From Podospora pseudocomata (lineage: Eukaryota > Ascomycota > Sordariomycetes > Sordariales > Podosporaceae), in assembly GCF_035222375.1 (NCBI RefSeq), contig NC_085891.1, forward strand, positions 2,294,001 to 2,358,000: 64,000 nt of DNA, given 5' to 3'. The notes beneath the pieces are model-generated. The model did not search any database. It was given only the letters and a program-made list of their open reading frames with translations, and had not been told where the DNA came from. Shown in pieces: positions 1 to 12,100 of the stretch (its first letter is position 1; each line of letters begins with the position of its first letter). Both the position numbers and the translations under genes were made by a program.

Positions 1-3000
1 CTGATCTGGGCGTTGGGAGAGGCTTTCAGCACGTGATCAAGGTGCATTTCGTTCTTGTTACCGTACAGGTAGAACGGCATCTTGTCTGGGTATGTCGTCT
101 CCAAGGCGGCGTAAGACATGGACTCCTTGACTATGACCCTGATGTTGCTTAGCTCGATGTTGTCCTTGAGCGGCGGTGCGCCCGGCGGGGGTATCCCCAC
201 GTCCAGGCGCCACTTGGTGCTGCTGCCTGGTTTGAGCAGGTTCTCCAGAGTCTCTTTTTCCATGTTGGCAAGTGTGTAAACCACGCCTGGGTTCTCGCTG
301 CGCAGCTTCTTGTAGTACTCCACCACATCCGGGGGGAGATCGCCCGTGATGACCAGTTGCCAGCGGTGGTTGGCCATGTTGAACATGGGGATGTGCGTGA
401 GGTAGATCTCATCCACGCCCTGCATGATGAAGCCATGAACATCAGGACTGAGCTTGTTACGCTTGATGCAGCGTTTGATCCCTTCGAGCGCGACTGCCCT
501 GAAGTCCTTGACTATAGTCTCCATAAAGTCTGGACTCGTGGGCCAGGGGCTCATTGTGACATTGACCAGGAATCGAAGGTCGCCCCGGGCCAAGTTGATA
601 CCGTCGTCGAGTCCCAGGCGGGTCTTGAAAGTACGAAGGCATCTGCCATAAGCCTCTTCACCGAGTACAGATGAGGTCAGGAATAGGGGGCGCGCTGCCA
701 CAACATCCTTGTCGGACGAGACGGAAAGCTGTGAGAAGATCCACTGGTTGAGATAGTTCGCTTCTCCCTTCATATCATGAACCGTTAGTTCACCATTCGC
801 TGTATGTGGAGAGCGACAGTAAACTTACCACATCCTGATTGATGTTGTCCCCAATCTTGAAGTTGCACGCAAACGCATTGATCATGAGGTCACCAGCCAG
901 CTCACACAAAAGCTTCCATGTCTTCTTGTCCTCGAAAAGCTCTTCGTTGGTCCGGTTCAAGATCTTGTTTCTGATAAGCTCCTTCTGGGCTTCAATAGCC
1001 TCCGGTGACTCGCCTGCCTTCTCCGCCGGAAGACGAATGAGAGGAACAACGACGAGGGATTTCTTGAGTGACTCATGTTCGGGGTCAGGTTCCCCCTGTG
1101 TCTCGTCTGCGCCCGATTCAGATTCTGGGGACGGGGCCATGGTGGCCCAATAACAGTACAGCTAATCCCATATCTGATTAGAGACCCCGGCGACCAGCAA
1201 CTTCAAGCTGGAGGGAGTGTTCTGAACGTACCTTTGTGCAGGAGAAAACAGCCTCACCCAGCAATCTACCATAACCATCATTGTGCAGACCTATCGTTTT
1301 GTGCGTCAACCATGCAGCAGTCGCTGCTGCGCCTGGCTTGCTACCCTCCACACCGTAAACACCCATGCTTTCCAAAGCATCACCTTGATGGAAAACAATA
1401 GGGCTGGTCCAGGTAACGAGGTATCTCATACGCTGGTCACGGTAGCAGAGCCCGCCCGCGGGATAATTGATGTAACCAGACCTTTCCCATCGTGTCAGAA
1501 ACTCTGAAATCGACATAGGCGGCGAAACACTCACTTGTGCGGGTCGATAGTGATGCTCTCGGCGTGGCGGAGGTTCCGAAGCTGCTTCACAGTATATGGC
1601 TGCAAGGGCATAGCGGGTACATACGGAAGGAAACCGTCTTGGTCTCCCCGCTCCCTGAGCGTGGCAGCAAAATAGCCTCCCCAGGCGGCATCGCAGTGAA
1701 TGGCGAAGGAGATGCCTTCGTCCCTTTCAAACTCGTCACGAATCTTGACAATCTCAGCCACGGGGTCGCAGGCACCGTGCTCAGTAGAGCCGATGATGGC
1801 TACCACGCCATAGATTGGGATCTTGGCGTCAACACATTCCTTCAGGCGCTTTCGAAGGTCGTTGGTGTCCATGCGAGCCTCTTCGTCTACATCGACGTCG
1901 ATAAAGTTGATCGAGCCAATACCAGAGATGGCTACATGTGCAACGGCCAGTGTTAGAAGGAAAAGAGACCAACGTCGTTCTCAAAGGGCAAGAGTAACTC
2001 ACCTCCGCCCTTGGGCCAGGAATAATGCTTGGTAGCACTGATCAAGAACTTCCCAGGTTCAAACCCATACTTTTGCTCAATCACGCTCTTTCCGGTGGTC
2101 TGAATGAGGTAGGGTTTGAGAGCAGCCTGCAAGAAAGTTGAAGAGATGGAGTACTGCTCAGCCAGAGTTGACGGTATCTCGAGGATGGTGGAGGGCTTGA
2201 GATTCAGCAGCTCCCAGGTGGACAACTCTGTGAATAGCTTGGCGTCCCCTGTGCTGGTTTTGACTTCGAACGCACCAGCAAGAAAATTCAGGGATCCTTC
2301 TTCAATTGCTCGTTTGAGAGAGAAGGGATAAAACTTGAGGTTGCGGACTAGAGGAGACTGTTAGGCACCTTCCCTGTAAATTCAGGGAACAGGGACATTC
2401 ATACTCGCCCAGATAGCCTCAAGGTTAGCGACGGATCCATCCTGAAGACAACAAAGCGTCAGTAATTCACGGCAATACAGTGTAGCACGGTTCTAGATAT
2501 AACTCACACAAGTGATGTGGCCCCATGAATCTGTTCCATATCCCAACATTCTTGCAAGCTCCTGTCCGACCTCTCTCTCCAGCTTGGTCGTGTGTGGGCT
2601 AGCCTCAGTAGCCACATTGTTGGGATTGTACATCATGGCCGTCATGTCTGTATATTATCAGTAGTCACCTCGGTCAACAGAGAGAATAACAAGTCTATCC
2701 ACATACAGCCAACAATGCTGGAAAGGGCAACATCCATATTCATATGAGCATTGTATCTGGGAGACCAAAACGGCACCGACTTTGCGGCCAACTCGAGGGA
2801 AAGTTTATCGACATCAGATGTCAAACTCTTGATGCTGTTTTGGTAGTCTTCCAGTTCCTTCATCTCTTCGGTGATGAACTTGGGGTCTCCGGCATAGAGC
2901 GTCTTTCTGGCCTGGGCTTGATGGTTGAGGACGGTGCCAAAGAGATCGTGAAGGACCTGGAAATTCTCGGCCCTGGGGCCCAAGAACCAGGAACTGACCA

Positions 3001-3034
3001 AAGCATGCTGGGTTATGTTGTCGTCGTCCGCCAT
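1..3034 (-). CDS. PLP-dependent group II decarboxylase (fungal tyrosine/aromatic amino-acid decarboxylase type), partial
   Basis: Pyridoxal-phosphate enzyme of the glutamate/tyrosine/aromatic amino-acid decarboxylase superfamily; expected to remove the carboxyl group of an amino acid, substrate not readable from sequence. Proposed exons on the minus strand: 2707-3034, 2508-2647, 2405-2441, 2003-2347, 1535-1931, 1232-1481, 829-1161 and <1-767; every junction is GT-AG and keeps frame. Seen motifs: GHIT-C-DGSVANLEAIW (cofactor/substrate region), HCDAAWGGYF (Asp to the pyridine nitrogen) and ITIDPHKSGYINYPAGG, in which Lys416 is the Schiff-base lysine; its codon is split by an intron. The conserved core is followed by more than 250 residues of C-terminal extension, as in long fungal members. 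About 865 residues are present before the window edge cuts the 3' end. The start is the ATG of MADDDNITQHALVSSWFLG. Family assignment is firm, substrate is not. Confidence 0.88.
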
Positions 3035-3800
3035 GGTCAAGGGCTGTGTGATGATGGGATGATCAGGTAGGATGGATGCTGTGAAGTAAGGTACAGGACA
3101 GAAAGGAATGTGCGAGATTCTGGTCTTGAGCTGGCTGGAAATGGTGCCTCTTCTTATACCAGCGTTGTTCAGCATGCTGCAACTCGGCACCTGGGCCGTT
3201 CACGTCAACCCGACTTTTCTCATGGAAGCATACTTGCCAATCGACTGATGGATCCGCACACCTGCAGCTGCGGTATTCTCTTTCCAAGGTCTGATTTTCC
3301 ATCCAGGCAAGCGCGGGACGAGTCAAAAGGCTTCATGGGCGAGAACAACACCAAGGCGGGGTTGATCAGCCACGAATACTTTGATCTGTCATTGCCAGTC
3401 AGGTTAGCAGAGGTAGCAATGTCATGGAGTTCCGAGTAGATACCCAGCTGAAATACAACCCACCGCTACCTAGAGGATGTGGGCTTGCATGGCTTCGAGG
3501 AGCTTGGTCTGCCATAGAGCGACTGGAAAGCCTGGAAATGTACTCTGGGCTATCCCAAGTTTCCAGATAGGAAGTCACCGCTGGCACTAGTAGCCCTTCA
3601 GGCAGCTGAGTGATGCATGTTTCCATCTGGCTGCAGCTGGAGTTCTAGACCTAGGAGTGCGGAGAATAACGGGGGCAACTGACAACCTCAGCTAGCCACC
3701 TTCACCTCGTCACTTCCACAGCTAGCCATCCACACTTATCACCACAACTAAAGCCTCCATTCCCATGCAGCTGTCCTATAAGCGGACCGCACCGCTCTGC
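3035..3800. other. 5' flank of the decarboxylase gene, no gene seen
   Basis: Upstream region of the decarboxylase. Short open frames occur on both strands, but none shows a recognisable protein or plausible splice structure. Confidence 0.5.
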
Positions 3801-3819
3801 ACGTCGATCCACTGCCGTC

Positions 3820-4134
3820 ATATATTGGAGAAGATCAAGACCGACCGACTTGTCGATTGGCGTCAACAAGTATGATACCAAAGAGATCAATGACCTCTTC
3901 GGCTACGTCAGGGACGTCGAGATCGCATATCTTCTGAAGCAGATTGCCGACAAAGGGGCCATCGTCAATGCGGTTCTTGATTCTTGCTACTCGGGCGGAC
4001 CCGTGATGGCGACGGCACTCGAGGATCCGACCACATCCTATTCAGTAGAGAGGTACATAGAGGGCGAATGTTGTAATGAAAGGGTTGGTCCGGGGCTGTG
4101 TTCTGCCAAAATAGATTCTCAAGTTAAAAATTGA
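3820..4134 (+). pseudogene. Relic of a caspase-like (peptidase C14) domain gene
   Basis: An open stretch encodes YVRDVEIAYLLKQIADKG followed by AIVNAVLDSCYSGG. This matches the segment around the catalytic cysteine of fungal caspase/metacaspase p20 domains, where the usual motif is DSCHSGG; here the His is Tyr. The open frame has no ATG before it. The part carrying the catalytic His (normally a SGHG-type motif) and the N-terminal strand are not found upstream in any frame. After the Cys motif the similarity fades and the frame ends at TGA. I read it as a broken, truncated copy rather than a working protease. An alternative is an exon of an unusual gene with unrecognised introns. Confidence 0.5.
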
Positions 4135-4848
4135 CTCCCATACGTCAAAGTAGATGCGAAACTTACTAGATAGAACCAACCAGATATATCAGTCTCCTCT
4201 TACATGAGAAAAAAACAGCTGAAACATATCACATCACATTCAACATCATCAAGTGGAACAGTCAAGTACTGTACATCTACCAAAAAAGGCAGACTCTTCT
4301 TTATTTGACGACTCCATGGTATCTCGAATAAAAATTCCAGAAGAAGCTTCCTGTTACCCCTTCACACGCGCACTGCTTGGTGAAGGCAGACCGTAAAATA
4401 GGCCATGAGCAAATGAACACACATCTTGTTGAAGATGGCGATGCTCCCAGGCCCCTCTCTTCTTCTCCTCTTCCATTCTTCTTTCTTTCCCGAAAGAAAC
4501 AAAACCCACCCAACACCGAACCGAATGAATCTCCTCTTTTTTTCTTTCACCCATAACAAAAAAAAAAAACAAACGCCGTGTTGAGAATGGCGAAACCCGT
4601 TCCACCCCTCACCAGTAATGTATGCTAATATGCTGTTGAACCAACCCATCCGGATTTTCCCCTTGCCCACAAAACGCCTTGTTGAGAATGGCGCTTTTCC
4701 ATTGAGGTATCATCTACTCATCACCCAAATCTTTTTTTTGAACCCGTTAGAGACCCCCAAAATGCTAATGCTGTTGAAAAAAATCCGGAAAAAAGCATAT
4801 TACACCATCAAAGCGATGGCGTGTACATGAAAAATATTAGGTAGGCGT
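4135..4848. other. Intergenic / 3' flank of MET6
   Basis: AT-rich flank containing the degenerate duplication at 4573-4790 and several A or T runs. It is the expected 3' UTR side of the minus-strand methionine synthase gene. No coding sequence is supported here. Confidence 0.5.
4573..4790. repeat. Degenerate tandem duplication in the 3' flank of methionine synthase
   Basis: Two diverged units follow each other. Each begins with AACGCC(G/T)TGTTGAGAATGGCG (GTTGAGAATGGCG at 4580-4592 and 4681-4693). Each goes on through AACCCGTT and a variant of ATGCTAAT(AT)GCTGTTGAA (about 4621-4637 and 4761-4777), and ends with ATCCGGA. A third partial copy of the first element, GTTGAAGATGGCG, lies at 4428-4440. 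The second unit is longer because of an insertion near 4705-4740. No protein is encoded consistently across units. Confidence 0.6.
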
Positions 4849-7297
4849 TTAAGCCTTGTTGGCGTACTTCTCACGGAAGTACTTGGCAGCGTTGACCATG
4901 TGGGTGAGGGCACCCTTGACCTCGTCCCACTTGCGGGTCTTGAGACCGCAGTCGGGGTTGATCCAGAGCTGCTCGGGGCGGAGGAACTCGAGCATCTCCT
5001 CAATGCGCTGCTTGAACTCCTCCTCGGCGGGAACACGGGGGGAGTGGATGTCGTAGACACCGGGGCCGATGTGGCGGGGGTAGGCCTCGTCAATGAAGAC
5101 CTTGAGGAGCTTGGCATCCGACTTGGAGTTCTCAATGGAGAGGACATCGGCATCGAGGGCAGCGATGGCGTGGAAGAAGTCCTGGAACTCGGAGTAGCAG
5201 AAGTGAGAGTGGATCTGGGTGGAGTCCTCAACACCGGCGGTGGCGAGCTTGAAGCTGTTGACGGCCCACTCGAGGTAGGCGTCACGCTCAGAGCCCTTGC
5301 GGAGGGGAAGACCCTCACGGAGGGCAGGCTCATCGACCTGGATGACGTAGATGCCGTTGGCCTCGAGATCGACGACCTCGTCACGGAGGGCCAGAGCAAG
5401 CTGCTGGCACTGGACGGACTGGTGGACGTCGACACGGGGGAAAGACCACCGCAAGCAGGTGACAGGGCCAGTAAGCATGCCCTTCATGGGCTTCTTGGAG
5501 ATGGAGGCGGCATACTTGGACTCCTTGACGGTCATGGGAGCGGGGCGAGAGATGTCACCAACGATGATAGGGGGACGGACGCAACGAGAGCCATAAGACT
5601 GGACCCAGGCGTGGGTGGTGAAGACGTAGCCGTTGAGGCGCTCACCGAAGTACTGGACCATGTCGTTGCGCTCGGGCTCACCGTGGACGTAGACATCGAG
5701 GTCAAGCTCGTCCTGGATGGAGACGGCGAGGTCGATCTCCTTCTTGATGAAGTTGTCGTACTCCTCGGCGGAGATCTCACCCTTGGTGAACTTGTTGCGC
5801 TGGACGCGAATCTCGCTGGTCTGGGGGAAGGAACCAATGGTGGTGGTGGGGAAGAGGGGAAGGCTGAGGTGCTTCTTCTGCTGAGCATAGCGGGTGTCGA
5901 AACCGGACTTGCGGTTGTGCTGCTCAGGAGTGACGGCAGCCTGGCGCTCCTTGACCTTGGGGTCGTTGGTGCGGGTGGACTCGGCACGAGCCTTGATGGC
6001 GGCGGCGTTGGCATCGAGCTCAGCGCGGACAGCCTCGGGGTTGGTGACAGCCTTGGCAAGGATGGCAACCTCCTTGACCTTCTCGGAAGCGAAAGAGAAC
6101 CACTCATAGACATCAGTGGGAAGCTTCTTCTCGCTGGCGAGGGTGTGGGGGGTGTGGAGGAGAGAGCTGGAGGTGGCAACGATGACACGGTCCTCGCCGA
6201 GGGCCTTGATGGCGGTCTGGAGGAGGTCGAGCGATTTGGCGAAGTCGTTCTTCCAGATGTTTCTGCCGTCAACGACACCGGCAGAGAGGATCTGAGAGGG
6301 GCCGAGCTGCTTGATCACAGGCTCAAGCTGCTCGGGATTGCGGACAAGGTCGACGTGGATACCCTTGGCGGCAGAGAAAGCGGGGAGGACGTCAAAGTTG
6401 TGGACGATGTCACCGAAGTAGGTGGCAACGATGAGGGAGGGGATGGCATCACCAGCAGCGGCGAAAGCCTCATAGGCGGGCTTGAAAGCAGCCTTGACCT
6501 CGGGGGCGAGATCGAAGACGAGGGTGGGCTCGTCAATCTGGACGGTCTCGGCACCGGCGGCCTTGAGGGCCTTCAGGAGCTCGACGTAGACGGGGACGAG
6601 CTTGTCAAGGAGAGAGATGGGGTTGACGGAAGAGCCACGGTCAGCCTTGCCGAGGGCAAGGAAAGAGACGGGGCCGACAAGGACGGGTCTGGTGATGATG
6701 CCAGCCTCCTTGGCCTCGAGGAACTCGCGGACGGGCTTGGGGTTCTCGGCAAGAGAGAAGGTCTGGTTGTCCTGGAGGGTAGGCTTGACGTAGTGGTAGT
6801 TGGAGTCAAACCACTTGACCATCTCGAGGGCGGGGACATCGACACCGCCCTTCTGGTGGCCACGGCCCATGGCGAAGTACTCATCGAGAGGGGAGAGCTT
6901 CTGCTTGGTGTAGCGTTCGGGAACGGCCTGTTGTGGGAGAGGTGGGTCAGCAAACAAGCCCGAGAGCAATTGACCGAGAGAGAGAAACTTACATTGAAGA
7001 ACTGGATGTGGTCAAGGACGTGGTCGTAGTGAGCGAAGTCGTTGGAGGGGATGATGTCGACACCGGCATCCTTCTGGATCTTCCAGTGGGCGAGACGGAG
7101 TCTCTTGCCCTCCTCGAGGAGAGCCTCCTGGGAGATCTTGTCGGCCCAGTAAGCCTCGTTGGCCTTCTTGAGGTCACGAAGGACGCCCATACGGCTGTAA
7201 GAAAAATATCGAGTTAGCAACCTTATCAGTGCCCAAAGCCGTCAGAGGAAGGAGCAATTGAAGCTTACGGGAAACCCAGCACGGATGATTGAACCAT
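4849..7297 (-). CDS. MET6: Cobalamin-independent methionine synthase (MetE/Met6)
   Basis: Cytosolic zinc enzyme that transfers a methyl group from 5-methyltetrahydropteroyl-triglutamate to homocysteine, the last step of methionine synthesis. Exons 7269-7297, 6993-7194 and 4849-6927 give 769 residues, the normal full length. The protein starts MVQSSVLGFPRMGVLRDLKKA. The C-terminal catalytic barrel carries the expected zinc-site segments IHSHFCYSEF (His and Cys), LSIENSKSD and WINPDCGLKTR (Cys). Codon choice is strongly biased to C-ending codons across the whole gene, as expected for a highly expressed protein; this also creates a long spurious open frame on the opposite strand. The first exon is only 29 nt. 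The gene is divergent from PAN1, separated by about 1.8 kb. Confidence 0.97.
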
Positions 7298-9128
7298 CTT
7301 GATGGCTGTGAGGTGTATCTGGGATTTGAAGAGGGAGATGGTGTTGTTGTTGGTTCACAGTGACCTGTTCCTTGAGCCTGGCTGGAGTGACAGACGCAAA
7401 GAGGGAGTGTGAAAAGTGGGATGAGGAGAGAAGGAGAGAAAGAAGGGTTGACTTGAGCGGGGGAAGAAAGAAATAAGTAGTGCCCAGAGGGGAATGGAAC
7501 CGAACGAGTCGACCTGCAGGAGGGGGGGCAATTTTGAGTTACTCGGGCAGGGGCCAGCCTCAGCACTGGAGTGACTGGCAGTGTCAACGGGGCCGTAATC
7601 GGTGGGGGTTCCCACCGCTTGTTCGGAGTCCGACCGCCTTTGGATGGAGGATGGATGGACTGGAGACATCAAAGTGATGAGGTCCATGTCTCAAGTTCTT
7701 CTGCCCCTCCCGTTTCTTGCAGCATTGGCATCGCAGCTCAGGTTCTAGACTAGCTATCGAGAGCTCCCATAGAGAGCTTGCTTGCATGGGGATTGGGCAT
7801 TGGGAGGTTCGGCACTCAGGTCTCGGGGCTCACTAATGGTGGGGCAGCAAAGACGGAGGATGGAAAGCTTCAATCAACAATTCGGGGTCTTCGGGGCTTT
7901 GCTGTTAGGTAGGTTCGGAGTAGTCGTCACCACGGGACAGACAGCTTCAGGTCACTGAGTGACGGATCGACACCACCACACGGTAAGCTGGAGCTCAGGT
8001 ACACTCCGTTTCTGTGTGACCTGGAGTACCCTGCTTGGGACCCCCGTTTACAAGTGAACGCTATCGATGGTGCAAATGATGTGACCCAAGGCCCGAGTCG
8101 ACCGGGTTTTTCTCGCAGCCAGTCAATCTTTGACGCTCCGCGAACCGGGCTCCAGCAGAGTGGCCATATGCAGACTAGACCGATGTATTGTCACCGACAA
8201 CGCTCCGGGTCGCGGGGTGTTTTAGTGAGGGGCAGAGAAAAAAAAAATAAGGTAGGTACGGAGTACAACCTTTGTGTTGGAGAGGTACATAACCCACTGT
8301 TCCGTCCCCTCGGACGCCCCTGCCCTGGGCTCTTCAAAGGGATGGCATTCCTCCAGTCTTTCACGTCGAGAATGACACCGGCCAACAATACTATCCTAGA
8401 CAATCGGAGGCGAGTGAATTGTTCAACAGCAAGACAAGAGTCGATCCCGGTTCAGTGACAGATGCGGGGCCGGAGTAAGCAGCTCAAAAAGCCAGGTTGA
8501 CCCCCGCCCCCTCCACAATTTCGGTGCTGCAGGTGTGAGGTGAGGGGTGCCTCAGGCTGGTCAGAGCGTTGAAAAGCCAAAAATGCACCGAAAGTACGGA
8601 ATGAGAAAATGTCTCCGCCGGTTTTCTTGTCGATAACAGTTTGAACCCGATATGCGCATACCGCATTGGTGGATATGCATTACCTCGGTATTATGTATCT
8701 AGCAGAGCTAATTACTTTGGTATGATGAACTCAGCCACACTCATGATGGAGTTTGGTCGTTCAAGTGACTTTCGACGCGCGTGGCTTGCACAGTGCAAGG
8801 CTTTGGCTCTTCGTCATCATCCCAACTGGAACTTGTCAAGTGCCAAACCTCCATTGGCAGCTCCGCTTGCTCATTTCACAGAGCTAATCTCATTAATTAC
8901 TGCTTTTGATTGATTGATCTTTCCTTGATACATATCTGTCTCTCTCTCCCTCTTTGCAACAATCGCAGCCAACTGGCGACGGCCTGTTGTTTTGCCCTGC
9001 GATTACCGTGTTACCCCTTTTCCATCTGTCGTAATCCCGCAGTCTCATCGTCAACCTTGTCGCCGTCGTCGTCTCCGTTCCCGTAGCCGCTCCCGATCGA
9101 ACCGACGCGGTCATCGCTCGACGACATC
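7298..9128. promoter_or_regulatory. Divergent promoter region between MET6 and PAN1
   Basis: About 1.8 kb separates the two divergent starts, with no supported gene inside. It holds an exact 13-bp inverted repeat, GTCACTGAGTGAC, at 7951-7963, whose arms resemble half sites of bZIP proteins; no canonical Gcn4/CPC1 TGACTCA was found. The last 200 bases before PAN1 are rich in C, T and CGTC, which fits a 5' UTR. Confidence 0.45.
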
Positions 9129-12100
9129 ATGTACTCGAATCCCAACTCGTTCCTGGGCGGGAACAGCCAACGCCCAGGGCAACCGCAGTATGGCAATCAG
9201 TTTGGCGCAGGAGCTGGTCAACCACAACTGCAGCAGCCAGGTCCATTTGCTCCTCAACCGACTGGCTTCGGTCAACAGCCGGCCCTGCAGCAACAGTACA
9301 CTGGATATCCAGGCCTGCAGGCCCCTCAACCTACCGGCCAACTTCAGCCTCAGTTCACAGGCTTTGGTCAAGCTCCCCAGCAAAATGTTGGAGCAGCGGC
9401 ACCCCCTATGCCGGCTATGCCCCAGCAGTTCCAGCAACAGTTTCAACAGCAACAGCAGCAGTTCCAGCAACAACCACAACAGACATCGAGCCCCTTCGGC
9501 GCCACCCCGAGCCAGCAGCCTCCTGCTTCGGCTTTGGCCCCCCCCGCTCCCCCCATGAAGCCCCAGCCGACCGGCTTCCACGAGATGGCTGCCTCCTTCC
9601 AGACTGCTGGAGGCTCGAAATCGACAGCCAGTGCTCCGAGAAAGACCAACAAGATTCCCAACATCCGCCTCTCATTCATCACCGCACAAGACCAAGCCAA
9701 GTTTGAGACGCTGTTCAAGTCTGCTGTGGGGGATGGACAGACCACCATGACTGGCGAGAAGGCCAGGGATCTTCTCTTGCGTTCAAGGCTGGATGGAGAC
9801 TCCCTGTCTCATATTTGGTAAGTCTGGTGCTTGCTGGCGCATATACGTATCAACTCAATACTGACAGCTTGACTTAGGACGTTGGCTGATACCACGAGAT
9901 CGGGACAGTTGCATTTCCCCGAATTTGCTCTCGCCATGTATCTCTGCAATCTCAAGCTTACCGGAAAGACTCTCCCCGAACACCTTCCTGAGAACATCAA
10001 GAACGAGGTGTCAAGTATGGTAGATATCATCAACTTCAGCGTTGCGGAGGAGGCTGCCAATGCCTCTGATTCGGGAATCAGGCAGAACACCGCCACTCCT
10101 CCTGTTATCCAGCACCCTCAGCCGCAGCCATCGAACTCTCAACTTCTCCAGGCGCAAATGACGGGATTTCCTAGTCAACAAACCGGATTTTTGGGTGCTC
10201 AGCCAACGGGGATACCCCAGGCGACAGGTTATACTGGTCCCCGGCCGCCCATGCCTCCAATGCCCACCGGTTTTGGTTCGTCATTGACCCCGAACGCTGG
10301 TCCTGGTGGGATGGTTGCGCCTCTGAATGCTCAGCCTACTGGTATTCCTGGCCAGTGGGGTCTTGTGAATACGCCAGCAACGGGTCTCCCTCTCATTGAC
10401 GCCCTCCAGGCTCGCATGATGCCCCAGCAAGGCCGTGAGCAGCAGACATATACCACCGCCGGTCTGCAAGGAAACGCGGTCATTCCCTGGGCTATCACCA
10501 AAGACGAGAAGACCAGATACGATAGTCTTTTCCGTGCTTGGGACGGCCTTCACAAGGGCTACATCTCTGGTGATCAAGCGATTGAAATCTTGGGCCAGAG
10601 TGGTTTGGAGAAGCCCGATCTCGAACGTGTGTGGACATTGGCAGATAATGGAAACAAGGGCCGCCTCGATATGGATGAATTTGCCGTGGCAATGCACTTG
10701 ATTTATCGCAAACTGAACGGGTATCCTGTTCCCAACCAGTTGCCTCCCGAGCTTGTTCCTCCATCAACCAGGAACTTCAACCAGTCCATTGGTATGGTAA
10801 AGAACATGCTTCACCAGGAATCCGAGTATCGCAAAAATTCTGGCGCCGCCTTGCTGCCTCAGAAGACCGGTGTCAGTTACCTCAAAGGCCACTCCTTCAA
10901 GGGAGCCGGAGCTGGCTTTGGCAACCGCAAGGATGCCACGGTCTTCAAGAACAACGACGAAGAGGTGGGCTATCGTTCGAGCGCCCGACGTAGGGTTGGC
11001 AATAACTCGCCTCGTCCAGAGTCGCCAGCTTCCGTCAACTCTAGTGAGGAGCTCAGTATTGAGCAGCTCCGCAAGAAAATCAAGGAGAAGCAAGTCTTGC
11101 TCGATGCTATGGATTTTGCTGACGAGAAGCACGCGGAGGAGGATGACATTCTTGACAGGCGTGACCGCCGCGAAGCTGACGAGCTTTATAGGCGCATCAG
11201 GAGAATTCAGGAGGATATCGATAACCACCCAGACGCTTCTCTCATCAGCGCTGACTCAGATGCTGAGAGGAGAGCATTGAAGCGCCAGCTGCAAAACCTG
11301 ACTGACAAGATCCCAGATCTGGCGTCCCAGGTTAGGAAAACTGAGAAGGCGATTGCTGATGCTAGGCTGGAACTGTTCCGCCTCAGGGATGCCAAAGCTC
11401 ACCCATCCAGCGCTGCGACCATCATTGGCACTGGTCCGGGCGGTACCGTCACCGAATCTGACAGGCTCAAGGCTCGGGCCAAGGCTATGATGCAGCAGCG
11501 CACTGCAGCCCTTACAGGAAAGAAGATCGAAGTCAGCAACGACGATCTGGACGCCCCCAAGCGACTCGAGGAGGAGAGCATCAAGATCCGAACCGAGAAG
11601 GAGAACAATGAGCGGATGGTCCGCGATGTGGAAGACAGTGTTCGCGAGTTTGCCAAGGGCATTGAGGACAATATGAAAGAGGGTGCTCAGGATTCTACTA
11701 CCGAGCATGAGAAGCGTCGCTGGGGAGATGGTCTGGGCGTGGAGGATGAGGTCAGGGATTTCATCTACGACCTTCAGCGATCTAGCCGTGCTGCTCGCAT
11801 CAGATCACAGGACCGCCAGGGCGGGCGTCAACCTACCCAGGAACCCACCAGGGCTGAGGCACCACCATCTGCTCACTCTGTGAGCCCTGCAGTCTCTCGC
11901 ACATCGACTCCAAGTGCTCCAGCTGCAGGCGGTGGCTCGTACTCTTCCTACAAGACTCCGGAGGAGCGGGCCGCTTTTATCAAGCAGCAGGCCGAGCAGC
12001 GCATGGCGGAGCGTCTCGCTGCCTTGGGCATTAAGGCTCCCACCAAGCCCGGCGAGACTGCGGCCCAGCGGATGGAGCGTGAGCGGGCTGAGCGAGCCGC

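Noticed and set aside
4900-7029. 709-codon open frame on the plus strand
   Set aside because: It is the exact antisense of MET6 and arises from that gene's strong bias to C-ending codons; its translation is low-complexity Gly/Leu/Asp/Val.
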